A stretch of DNA of 60,697 nucleotides, taken from positions 1-60,697 of the forward strand of contig NZ_JADEWG010000026.1 in the NCBI RefSeq assembly GCF_015207735.1. Reading direction: 5' to 3'. Source of the DNA: [Phormidium] sp. LEGE 05292 (GTDB taxonomy: Bacteria > Cyanobacteriota > Cyanobacteriia > Cyanobacteriales > Aerosakkonemataceae). The notes below the pieces were generated by a model. That model saw only the letters and a program-made list of their open reading frames with translations. It made no database searches and had not been told where the DNA came from. The number at the start of each line of letters is the position of its first letter. Position 1 is the stretch's first letter. Below are positions 18,939 through 26,047 of this stretch, one piece after another. A program made the translations under genes and the position numbers.

Positions 18939-19127
18939 ATGAGTGTTGAAGATCGTTTGAATGCAGTTGCTAAAAATGTTGAGGGTAAAGTTCAAGAAGC
19001 AATGAGCGAAGTAACTGGTAATCCTCAAGATAAAGTAGAAGGTAAAGCTAAACAAAGAGAAGCTGCTGCAATGCACGCTAAAGAAGATTTAAAAGATCAG
19101 GCAAAACGAGTTATTGACAGAGCTTAG
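18939..19127 (+). CDS. CsbD family stress protein
   Basis: 62-residue hydrophilic protein of the CsbD family: MSVEDRLNAVAKNVEGKVQE then NPQDKVEGKAKQREA, with alternating acidic, basic and Ala residues and no Cys. CsbD proteins are induced by general stress in many bacteria but their action is unknown. GGAGG stands 6 bases before this ATG, so I prefer it to the ATG 24 bases upstream. The gene sits alone between two inverted copies of a 61-bp element. Confidence 0.88.
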   Translation: MSVEDRLNAVAKNVEGKVQEAMSEVTGNPQDKVEGKAKQREAAAMHAKEDLKDQAKRVIDRA

Positions 19128-19166
19128 TTTCAATTTCTTATATCATGTCTAGCTGATTAGACATAA

Positions 19167-19227
19167 TGTAGAGACGTAATATATTACGTCTCTACAAACT
19201 TTTGGGTTAAGGATACTATGGCTGATT
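19167..19227 (-). repeat. 61-bp element, copy 2 (inverted)
   Basis: Reverse complement begins AATCAG, has the same TATCCTTAACCCAAAA core as the copy at 18719, and ends in the perfect palindrome TGTAGAGACG...CGTCTCTACA. It lies between the convergent csbD-type and FTR1 genes and could end both transcripts. Confidence 0.75.
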
Positions 19228-19248
19228 AGCCAGATATGAGATTAGTTA

Positions 19249-20220
19249 CTAAGAACTGGTAGATTTTTCTCTGGCTGGCAATTTCTCTTTTTTATTCTTT
19301 GCCTGTGAAGGAGTTTGACTATTCAAACTGCGGAAATAAAGCCCGCCAATGGTGACTAGGAATAGGACGTAGGCTACGGCTTGTACTTGATAAAGTTTAT
19401 CTGTGTAACCAAAAAGGGTTCGCAAAATTAAACCGGGAAACTGACTTTGGGGCAGGATTTTACTCGTATCCCAAACCATTGGGCCTAAAATACAAGAGGG
19501 GTTTTTGGCAAATCTTTCATAGTAGAAACAAAAAGCTTCTGATTCACGATTCATTTGGGAGAGAGTTCTCATTCCTTCGTTCAAATCTCCCAATGCAGAA
19601 ATTACTAAACCTGCGACAATTAGGAGTAACAAAACTCCCATGATTTGAAAGAAGCGGCGAATGTTGATTTTGATTCCCCACTTAAATAAGAGTACGCCAA
19701 TTCCAGCGGCTACTGCTAATCCGCTAAGTGCGCCAATGGCGGGAACTAAACCTTGTTGAAATTTGCCGATGATAAAGAGAACGGTTTCAAATCCTTCGCG
19801 CAAAACGGCGATAAAAATTAAGCTGAAAATTCCCCATCCGGCAACTGCATTTTTTTGCAGGGCGGCGTTGACTGCACCTTCGACTTGGGATTTCATGGAT
19901 TTTGCTTGCTGTGTCATCCAGATTAACATCCAGCTGAGCATGGCGATCGCACCCAGCCCAAAAGCCGCTTCTAAAAATGGCTCAATTACAGCCCCATAAG
20001 GTGAATTGGAAGCACTTAATAATTGGAATATCCAGCCTATTAGTAACCCGACTAATCCACTGGCAATAATTCCTGCACCAATTCCTAAATAAACCCAACG
20101 ATTGAGTTTAGTTTGTTTGGCTTTTTTCAACAAAGCCAGCACAATTCCCACTACTAAAGCGGCTTCTACTCCTTCTCTGAGGGTAATTACAAATGTTGGT
20201 AAAGCAGCACTAAAATCCAT
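19249..20220 (-). CDS. FTR1 family iron permease
   Basis: 323-residue polytopic inner-membrane protein of the FTR1/EfeU family, which takes up Fe3+ handed over by a ferroxidase. The two REXXE iron-binding motifs are present: LREGVEA at 14-20 and LREGFET at 140-146, each in a membrane helix, plus seven or so hydrophobic segments. The C-terminus is lysine-rich. It lies in a block with a ferritin-like protein, a lipoprotein and a multicopper oxidase on the same strand, which supports a role in iron import. Confidence 0.93.
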   Translation of the reverse strand: MDFSAALPTFVITLREGVEAALVVGIVLALLKKAKQTKLNRWVYLGIGAGIIASGLVGLLIGWIFQLLSASNSPYGAVIEPFLEAAFGLGAIAMLSWMLIWMTQQAKSMKSQVEGAVNAALQKNAVAGWGIFSLIFIAVLREGFETVLFIIGKFQQGLVPAIGALSGLAVAAGIGVLLFKWGIKINIRRFFQIMGVLLLLIVAGLVISALGDLNEGMRTLSQMNRESEAFCFYYERFAKNPSCILGPMVWDTSKILPQSQFPGLILRTLFGYTDKLYQVQAVAYVLFLVTIGGLYFRSLNSQTPSQAKNKKEKLPAREKSTSS

Positions 20221-20222
20221 AA

Positions 20223-20264
20223 TCTGGTAATTGGTAATTGGTAATTGGTAATTGGTAGTTGGTA
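20223..20264. repeat. TGGTAATTGG direct repeat
   Basis: About five copies of GGTAATT(G) in tandem, immediately upstream of the FTR1 gene. Similar AATTACCAATTAC sequence recurs at the 5' end of the cupredoxin gene near 45130. Confidence 0.75.
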
Positions 20265-20333
20265 ATTACTTATAATAGTAGCTTCTGATTGTTGCCCACT
20301 ACCGACTACCCACTACCGACTACCTAGTAATTA

Positions 20334-20768
20334 TTAGCTAAAATCCCGCAACATTTTTTTGATTTCTAAGTTGTGTAATTCTTCTTGACCAATCATTGTG
20401 CGGGCGAATTCTTCTAGATAAATACTAGCATCTTGTACTGTTTCTAGAAGAGACTTATACAAATTTAGCGCGGTTTTCTCGTGATTGAGACTTTCCTGCA
20501 AAATGTCTCTTACTGTATGTTTGTAGGTTTCTTCTATTGGCGCAATTCTCAAGGTAGGATGACCTTCTAAGCCTGTGAGAATTTCTCCTACTTGTTGGGA
20601 GTGGAGTAAAGATTCATTGGCTTGGGCTTTGAAAAATTGCACGATCGGAATTCGATTTGGCCCTGTTACCATTAAAGAGTAGTGGGTATAACGCACTACG
20701 CCTGCTAATTCAAATTCCATGATCGTGTTAAGTATACCGATCGTTTTTTCTTGGTCTAGTTCTCTCAT
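20334..20768 (-). CDS. Ferritin-like (bacterioferritin/Dps-type) protein
   Basis: 144 residues, all-helical ferritin-like fold. Probable di-iron ligands are Glu20 (FELAGVVRYTH), His56 in NESLLHSQQ, Glu97 in NHEKTA, and the ExxH pair Glu129/His132 (QEELHNLEI). By eye, the position matching bacterioferritin Glu51 holds Ser53, with Glu52 next to it. The haem-ligand Met position appears to be Leu54, so haem binding is unlikely. It would store or detoxify iron that enters through the neighbouring FTR1 permease. Gap to FTR1 is 113 bp of simple repeats. Confidence 0.82.
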   Translation of the reverse strand: MRELDQEKTIGILNTIMEFELAGVVRYTHYSLMVTGPNRIPIVQFFKAQANESLLHSQQVGEILTGLEGHPTLRIAPIEETYKHTVRDILQESLNHEKTALNLYKSLLETVQDASIYLEEFARTMIGQEELHNLEIKKMLRDFS

Positions 20769-20797
20769 TAGTCGTCACACTTGCTAGTCGTAAATTA

Positions 20798-20860
20798 ATA
20801 ATAAGTAATTGATAATAGGCTAATTGCATTTTTTCGTTCCCCTTATCAATTACTTATTAT
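20798..20860. repeat. 18-bp perfect inverted repeat
   Basis: ATAATAAGTAATTGATAA (20798-20815) and its reverse complement (20843-20860) with 27 bases between. It lies between the lipoprotein stop and the ferritin-like gene start and may form a stem in the shared transcript. Confidence 0.75.
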
Positions 20861-20863
20861 CAG

Positions 20864-21883
20864 TTAACCATTACTAGTTATTTTTTGGCTATTTTGTTCT
20901 ATTGTTTTAATTAATTGAGAGACTTGGGCTGGTGTTAATACTGGTGCGGCTGGGGGAATAGCAGCAGGCCAAGCTTTGCTCAATTCTGCCATATTAGTTT
21001 CGATCGCTTTATGTGCTTCTGGATTTTGTTTTGCCATTTGTGGGGCTATTCCCTGATAGAGGGTATTAGCGTAGTTAACAAAGCCGCGAGAGTCTTGATA
21101 TTCAATGGCTGCGGAAATTTTACCATTGGCGATCGCCGCTCCATACTCCGAGTTAGCCGCATCTAGCAAACTATTCATTACCTTTAACACAAATTGCGGT
21201 GAATTTCTTTGCGCTTCCGGTATTGCCTGAATTGCACCATCTACCGCTTGCATAGAATTAGTAAATTCTGTGGCAATTTTCGTGTCTTTTGGTTTAGATT
21301 TTACTAAGTCTTGCAAAGTGACTAAAGTGGTTTTGAATTCTTTCACATTTCTTTCATTTAGCTGATCTTGTACATCCACATAAATTTCTTCTACTGGATG
21401 TCCAATATGGGGTTCTGCTTGCTTTGGTTGTTGTTGATCTAAAAGTTCTTTAGCTACCAAAAGATGCCCTTTCATTAATCCCAATTTGGTCATGTAATCG
21501 ACATCTTTAGCTTCACCAGTGAGGACAACATCCTCAATTGTCACCATGTCTTTAATTTTGTCAAATTCTGCTTGGGTAATTATCTGTTTGGAGACTAATT
21601 CTTCAATACTACCATAAGGACGACTGGCTTGAATTTTATTAGATAGTGCCGGAATTCCTAACTTGGCTTCTAACTTATCTAATTCTGACAAAATTGCATT
21701 GTTAATATTAATTTTTGCCTGGTTACTGCTATGACCATTATGATTTGTAGTTGCTGTTGTGGTAGTGTCAGTCGCAACTTTTGTAGTTGAGGTATTTTCT
21801 TTACTTTCAGTGGTGCTACAGGCGGAAATAGCAATCAAACTGACAAGAGAAACTGCAACGGACAAGGAACGTAAAACTTTCAT
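20864..21883 (-). CDS. Helix-hairpin-helix lipoprotein of the iron cluster
   Basis: 339 residues. The N-terminus has a lipoprotein signal (LIAISAC, lipidated Cys22), then a Ser/Thr-rich linker. A ComEA-like helix-hairpin-helix region follows at about 58-115 (KININNAILSELDKL then RPYGSIEELVSK). The C-terminal helical domain holds several His and acidic residues (KGHLLVAKELL and PHIGHPVEEIYVDV) that could bind metal. I do not know a characterised homolog; helix-hairpin-helix parts can bind DNA, but here they sit on a lipoprotein. Position between the oxidase and the permease makes a periplasmic iron-handling role plausible, as inference. Confidence 0.72.
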   Translation of the reverse strand: MKVLRSLSVAVSLVSLIAISACSTTESKENTSTTKVATDTTTTATTNHNGHSSNQAKININNAILSELDKLEAKLGIPALSNKIQASRPYGSIEELVSKQIITQAEFDKIKDMVTIEDVVLTGEAKDVDYMTKLGLMKGHLLVAKELLDQQQPKQAEPHIGHPVEEIYVDVQDQLNERNVKEFKTTLVTLQDLVKSKPKDTKIATEFTNSMQAVDGAIQAIPEAQRNSPQFVLKVMNSLLDAANSEYGAAIANGKISAAIEYQDSRGFVNYANTLYQGIAPQMAKQNPEAHKAIETNMAELSKAWPAAIPPAAPVLTPAQVSQLIKTIEQNSQKITSNG

Positions 21884-21902
21884 GACTTTGTTTTAGATAG
21901 AT

Positions 21903-22095
21903 GTTTGTTGTGAACACTTCAGTGTTCTGATTGAGGAATGTACGACTGAAGTCGCTACTACGAACCGTTTGTTGTGAACACTTCAGTGTTCCCCTAGATT
22001 CAGGAATGTACGACTGAAGTCGCTACTACGAACCGTTTGTTGTGAACACTTCAGTGTTCCCTTTGCTTGATAAATGTACGACTAAAGTCGTGAAA
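21903..22095. repeat. Three tandem copies of a 65-bp element
   Basis: Copies start at 21903, 21967 and 22035. Each has the perfect palindrome GAACACTTCAGTGTTC, a variable middle and a second stem CGACT-GAA-GTCG, then CGCTACTACGAACC (the last copy is diverged). Related single copies occur at 40738 and 42244. Confidence 0.88.
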
Positions 22096-22101
22096 ACAGA
22101 C

Positions 22102-23106
22102 CTAAGTTTCAAGGACGTTAAATAATCCCATGCAGCCATTTTCTGCGAGGGTATCTTGATGGGGATGAAACATATATTTACCTGGATAACGATAGGTAAA
22201 TTCTAAAATGTGACGTTCAGCTACTCCCATTGTGATTACATCAGCTGTTTCACTTGGTTTGAGAGACATTCCAGTGCGATAAACGTCGAAAAAATTGGCG
22301 TGGATATGAAAGGTTGCTGCGGCTTCATATTCGATCATGTTGAGAACATACAGCCGAATTAATTGATTTTTATAAATCGATATTGGGTACTGCATATAGT
22401 AATGTGGCAGCCCATTAAAGGCGTAAATTTCATTGCGACGATCGTCATTAATGTCATAGCCTCCCATTACCATGACCATTTCATCAGCAGGTTGACGGCC
22501 TCCTGGTGGATCGACAATAAATAAACCGTAAAGTCCTTTGGCAATGTGACGAGTTACTGGTTCAATATGGCAATGATAAAGGTGTAAACCGTAAGGTTCG
22601 GCATCGAATTCATAAATGGTGGCTTTGCCATTGAGAACAGGTTTTACACCATCGCTTTCGGCGCGGTGAGTGCCGTGAAAATGCAAGGAGTGGGAATGTC
22701 CACCTTGGTTGAAGAATAGTATCCGCACGCGATCGCCTTCTCGCGCACGTAAAGTTGGCCCAGGCACTCGTCCATTGCAATTCCAAGTGTTGAAAGAGAC
22801 AGCACTGTTTAACTGGACGGTGGAACTTTTAGCTGTCAGCCGAAACTCGCGGATTGTTCGCCCATTTTCCCGTTTTACTGTGCCGTAATCAAAATCTCGC
22901 AGCAGTACCATTGGGCTAATGCCGTTGCCAAAGTCAGGTGTATCGCTAGGAATTGGTGGCACTAACACCTTTCCCTTCGATCTAGCTATGGAAGTTTGCA
23001 GTGCTATTGCTGCACCCGTGATTCCCACACCGCCCAGAAGCCCTAATTTTAAGAGTTGTCGGCGGTTCCAAGGTTTTCCTTTCTCTGGTAAAAAGCGATC
23101 GCTCAT
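22102..23106 (-). CDS. Two-domain multicopper oxidase (possible ferroxidase)
   Basis: 334 residues with a twin-arginine signal (Arg15-Arg16, RRQLLKLGLLGG), so it is exported folded. Two cupredoxin domains carry all four HXH pairs of the trinuclear copper site: H142/H144, H178/H180 (HCH), H267/H269 and H314/H316. The type 1 copper ligands (Cys179, His187, Leu192 at the axial place) are in domain 1. In domain 2 the matching Cys is Pro315 (HPH), so that domain has no type 1 copper. The trinuclear site argues for O2-reducing oxidase rather than nitrite reductase. Next to FTR1 it probably oxidises Fe2+ before uptake, as yeast Fet3 does for Ftr1. Confidence 0.9.
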   Translation of the reverse strand: MSDRFLPEKGKPWNRRQLLKLGLLGGVGITGAAIALQTSIARSKGKVLVPPIPSDTPDFGNGISPMVLLRDFDYGTVKRENGRTIREFRLTAKSSTVQLNSAVSFNTWNCNGRVPGPTLRAREGDRVRILFFNQGGHSHSLHFHGTHRAESDGVKPVLNGKATIYEFDAEPYGLHLYHCHIEPVTRHIAKGLYGLFIVDPPGGRQPADEMVMVMGGYDINDDRRNEIYAFNGLPHYYMQYPISIYKNQLIRLYVLNMIEYEAAATFHIHANFFDVYRTGMSLKPSETADVITMGVAERHILEFTYRYPGKYMFHPHQDTLAENGCMGLFNVLET

Positions 23107-23131
23107 TCTTTATGTCAAAAGTTCCCTGTTC

Positions 23132-23146
23132 ATTATTGCAAATAAT
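23132..23146. promoter_or_regulatory. AT-rich palindrome upstream of the oxidase gene
   Basis: ATTATT-GCA-AATAAT, about 26 bp before the multicopper oxidase start. AT-rich palindromes of this kind resemble Fur-type operators, which would fit iron control, but the match is loose. Confidence 0.3.
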
Positions 23147-23225
23147 TGGCAAAGAGTTTTAACTACTTTATTTTTTCATGATTGCTGCAATGTTCTTTGC
23201 CGTAAAATTTGATACTCTATGCTAG

Positions 23226-23531
23226 TTAACCTTTCCAGCCATTCCAAGGACTAACCTCTAGGATACCTCTATTGGTAAACACGACCTTATATTTAGCAAT
23301 TGCTTTTTTAGTAACTGCTTTTACTTCTCTGTTAGTTCCATCACTAAGAGAAGGTTGGAGTAATTTTGGTAAGGGAGTTTCTGGTAAGTAACTTTCGGCA
23401 GCAGCAATGAGTGGTTTATAGCTAGCGATCGCACCATCTGGAGTTACTGTTACTTGATAAACTAATTGCTGCTTTAGCGATCGACCTGCTTGCCAAAGTT
23501 GAGCAATTCGATCGTAGACTCTTTGATTCAA
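23226..23531 (-). CDS. Conserved cyanobacterial C-terminal domain protein, start uncertain
   Basis: About 101 residues from a TTG at 23531. Content: NQRVYDRIAQLWQAGRSLKQ, LVYQVTVTPDGAIASYKPL and a PETPLPKLLQP segment; this recalls a TonB-C-like domain common at the ends of cyanobacterial proteins, which I infer only from pattern. The same frame stays open for about 25 codons further upstream (reading RNNPSNSFPVQIKE) with no ATG, GTG or TTG. The 5' part is thus either lost, frameshifted or uses another start. A terminator of the cbi operon lies upstream, so it has its own promoter or is a remnant. Confidence 0.5.
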   Translation of the reverse strand: MNQRVYDRIAQLWQAGRSLKQQLVYQVTVTPDGAIASYKPLIAAAESYLPETPLPKLLQPSLSDGTNREVKAVTKKAIAKYKVVFTNRGILEVSPWNGWKG

Positions 23532-23689
23532 TTCCTTAATTTGAACAGGAAAGGAATTACTTGGGTTATTCCTTACACTGCTATTACTTCCGTGTCTTCT
23601 CTGTAGTTAATGCAACTTATTTGCAATAAAAAATGATATAACTCTTAAATTCACTGTCAAGATATTGGTTACATTTTGTAATAATTTGA

Positions 23690-23738
23690 CAAAACTCTAA
23701 AAAAAATCAGCCAAGCTTGTATTTAACTAAGCTTGGCT
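23690..23738 (-). terminator. Intrinsic terminator of the cbi operon
   Basis: 10-bp perfect stem AGCCAAGCTT / AAGCTTGGCT (23709-23718 and 23729-23738), followed on the minus strand by a run of eight T. It lies about 100 bp past the cbiO stop. Confidence 0.85.
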
Positions 23739-23789
23739 TAACTGCAAATTTCTTCTATGTTTATTTATATCTTGCACCAGTTCCAATAT

Positions 23790-23808
23790 TGGGGTTTTAA
23801 ACCCCAAA
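23790..23808. repeat. TTGGGGTTTTAAACCCCAA palindrome
   Basis: Near-perfect 19-bp palindrome 31 bp beyond cbiO; it may add to termination or mRNA end stability. Confidence 0.6.
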
Positions 23809-23838
23809 AGCGTGAGTCCTGAGCCAGCTAAATGAGAA

Positions 23839-24648
23839 TTAATGTTGATGATGAGTAAGTTCTTGCAGGGTTGGAATTACCTTTTTCGGCGCATCCCCAA
23901 GTAAACAATAGGGGCGACTGTAGCACAGAGGCGCTTCTAAAGAATGTTGAATTAAGAAGTCAGTATTACTCATTACTTGCTCAGTTTTGCCATCAAAAAC
24001 TACTTCGCCTTGACTTAAAACGACTGTGCGATCGCAAATTTCCAACGCCAAATCTAAGTCATGAGTAGCTATTAGTTGAGTGATGGATAAACCTTTTAAT
24101 AAAGTAATTAATTCTCGGCGAGAACGGGGATCTAATTGGGCGGAAGGTTCATCTAATACTAATACTTGGGGATTCATTGCTAGCACTCCGGCGATCGCAA
24201 TTCGTTTCTTTTCACCACCGGATAAATTTTCAGTATTTCGCTTGCCATAATATTCTAAATCCATGCTTACTGCTGCCATTGCTTTGCGGACTCTTTCGGT
24301 TAATTCGCGATCGCGTAAACCTTGATTCATTGGCCCAAAAGCCACATCTTCCCAAACAGTCGGCATAAATAATTGATTATCTGGGTTTTGAAATACCAAC
24401 CCCACAAAATTTCGCACTTCTCGTAAATTTTCAGCATTCACTATCCATTCCCCAATTCTTACCTGTCCTTCTTGCGGCAAAATAATTCCATTTAAGTGTA
24501 ACTGTAAGGTTGATTTTCCCGAACCATTAGCACCAATTAAAGCTACTCTTTCATTAGCTTTAATAGTTAAGTTAATATTTTTAAGTGCTTGTGTGCCATC
24601 AGGATAACTGTAGCTGAGGTTTTCTATAAAAATGGGATTGTGGTGCAT
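23839..24648 (-). CDS. cbiO: ECF-type cobalt/nickel transporter ATPase CbiO
   Basis: 269-residue ABC ATPase that powers the CbiM-Q importer from the cytoplasmic side. Walker A is IGANGSGKSTLQLHLNG, the Q-loop is VFQNPDNQLFMPTVWEDVAF, the ABC signature is NLSGGEKKRIAIAGVLAM, Walker B is VLVLDEPSAQLDPRSRREL and the H-loop is ATHDLDLALEI. The QNPDNQLF form is typical of ECF ATPases. It is 45 bp from cbiQ and is the last gene of the operon. Confidence 0.95.
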   Translation of the reverse strand: MHHNPIFIENLSYSYPDGTQALKNINLTIKANERVALIGANGSGKSTLQLHLNGIILPQEGQVRIGEWIVNAENLREVRNFVGLVFQNPDNQLFMPTVWEDVAFGPMNQGLRDRELTERVRKAMAAVSMDLEYYGKRNTENLSGGEKKRIAIAGVLAMNPQVLVLDEPSAQLDPRSRRELITLLKGLSITQLIATHDLDLALEICDRTVVLSQGEVVFDGKTEQVMSNTDFLIQHSLEAPLCYSRPYCLLGDAPKKVIPTLQELTHHQH

Positions 24649-24693
24649 TTTGAAACTTGTAAATGTCAGGCTGAATGATAGATTTATGGAGTT

Positions 24694-25467
24694 TTAAACT
24701 AAATAAATTGCTTGTCCTAATAGTGCCAAAATTAAGGTTAAAGTTAAAGCTACAATATCACGTTTTCCTCCAGATGGTAATTCAGATACGGGTGGTACGC
24801 CTTGATATCCTCGCGCTAACATTGCTTGATAAACGCGATCGCCTCTTTCATAAGTGCGAATAAATAAAGCACCAATCATATTACCAATTACTTGACGTTG
24901 CCAACCACTATTTCCAGTCAAATTGCGTGAAGCAGCAGCCCGACGCATAGCGTTAAATTCTCCAATTAACACGCTAATGTAACGATACATGGAAGCCAAA
25001 ATTGCTACTAACAAAGGTGGCATTTTCAAAGCGATTAATCCATTTAGTAAGGCTGGAACCGAAGTAGTTAAAGTTAACAGATTTAACATTAATAACGATA
25101 GCAAAGCTTTGATTGTAACGCTACCCAACACAGTTAAACCTTCTGAGGTAATTTTGATGATTCCCCAAGACCAAACAATTTCCCCACCACTGCGAAACAA
25201 AGTACCAAAAAGAATCACTGCAACAAAGGCAAATTCCACAGCTATCCGCTTAAATAACACTGGCAAAGTCACCTTACTAAGTAACACTAAACAAAGTACA
25301 CCAATACCATAAATTCCCCAAGTCCACCATCTACCATTGGGGGTTAAAGCAATAGCAAACACTAAAAGAAGAGTGCAGAGGACGCGAGTTTTTGGGGCTA
25401 GGAAATGCCAAAAACTAAACTGTTTGCTATCAATATCTAAGTGAAAGGCGTTGATGTGTAGTAGCAT
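24694..25467 (-). CDS. cbiQ: ECF transporter transmembrane coupling protein CbiQ
   Basis: 257-residue membrane protein with about five hydrophobic segments. The coupling-helix motifs of the EcfT/CbiQ family are visible in the C-terminal half: AMRRAAASRN and AMLARGYQG (Ala-Arg-Gly type). It joins the ATPase CbiO to the substrate-binding subunit CbiM. The upstream 198-bp gap to the PDGLE gene contains TTTTAGAT direct repeats and a GCAGAGGCGCAGAGGA-type repeat. Confidence 0.93.
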   Translation of the reverse strand: MLLHINAFHLDIDSKQFSFWHFLAPKTRVLCTLLLVFAIALTPNGRWWTWGIYGIGVLCLVLLSKVTLPVLFKRIAVEFAFVAVILFGTLFRSGGEIVWSWGIIKITSEGLTVLGSVTIKALLSLLMLNLLTLTTSVPALLNGLIALKMPPLLVAILASMYRYISVLIGEFNAMRRAAASRNLTGNSGWQRQVIGNMIGALFIRTYERGDRVYQAMLARGYQGVPPVSELPSGGKRDIVALTLTLILALLGQAIYLV

Positions 25468-25600
25468 TTTAGATTTTAGATTTTAGATTTTAGATTTTTG
25501 CCTTTGGCATCTGATATTAAATCCCTTTGCATCAGAATTATCGATCTTTCTTCTTCTCTGTGTCCTCTGCGCCTCTGCGGTTTTAATCATCTCAGATGCC
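25468..25600. repeat. TTTTAGAT tandem copies and GCAGAGGCGCAGAGG-type repeat
   Basis: Between cbiQ and the PDGLE gene: four copies of TTTTAGAT (25468-25500), then CTCTGTGTCCTCTGCGCC (about 25556) with CTCTGCGGTTTT. The second part is the same family as the repeat found inside folC. Confidence 0.8.
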
Positions 25601-25665
25601 AGGGAAAATTTTAGACTAGAAAAAATTACCGATCGCCAATCTAAAATCCCGCATCTAAAATTTAG

Positions 25666-26037
25666 CTAAAGGGAAGTTCCTGAAGAATCTGAATTATTGA
25701 TATCATCAGATGAACCAGAACGACGAATTACTAATTTACCGACACCCCAAGCTAAACCAAAAGTTGCTAAAGTACCAATTAAACCAGCCAGCGGAGTAGC
25801 AACCCCTTTTGGTACACCTCGCAAGGCATATTCATCAAAAACTTTATAGAAAGGTAACTTTTTAGCTGGGGCATCTTCAATTGCTTTATCCTCAAATTTT
25901 AAGTCTTGAGAAACTCGATCCAAACCATCAGGATTGGAACTAGCAAAAGGGGAAAGGAAAACAGCAATTAACAATGCTATACCTAAACCACCAATGATTA
26001 AAGCCCGATTACGTACTTGAGAATTTTTACTAGTCAT
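25666..26037 (-). CDS. PDGLE-domain component of the Ni/Co importer
   Basis: 123 residues with two membrane segments (about 10-30 and 82-105). The loop has the PDGLE signature in the form PDGLDRVSQDLKFED, followed by the helical KLPFYKVFDEYAL region. PDGLE proteins replace or accompany CbiN/NikN in CbiM-type importers and are thought to help load the metal. The gene is 10 bp from cbiM, so they form a single transcript. Confidence 0.9.
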   Translation of the reverse strand: MTSKNSQVRNRALIIGGLGIALLIAVFLSPFASSNPDGLDRVSQDLKFEDKAIEDAPAKKLPFYKVFDEYALRGVPKGVATPLAGLIGTLATFGLAWGVGKLVIRRSGSSDDINNSDSSGTSL

Positions 26038-26047
26038 AGTGCGTTTG

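Noticed and set aside
22102-23106. Copper nitrite reductase
   Set aside because: The HCH and HPH pairs complete a trinuclear copper site, which nitrite reductases lack.
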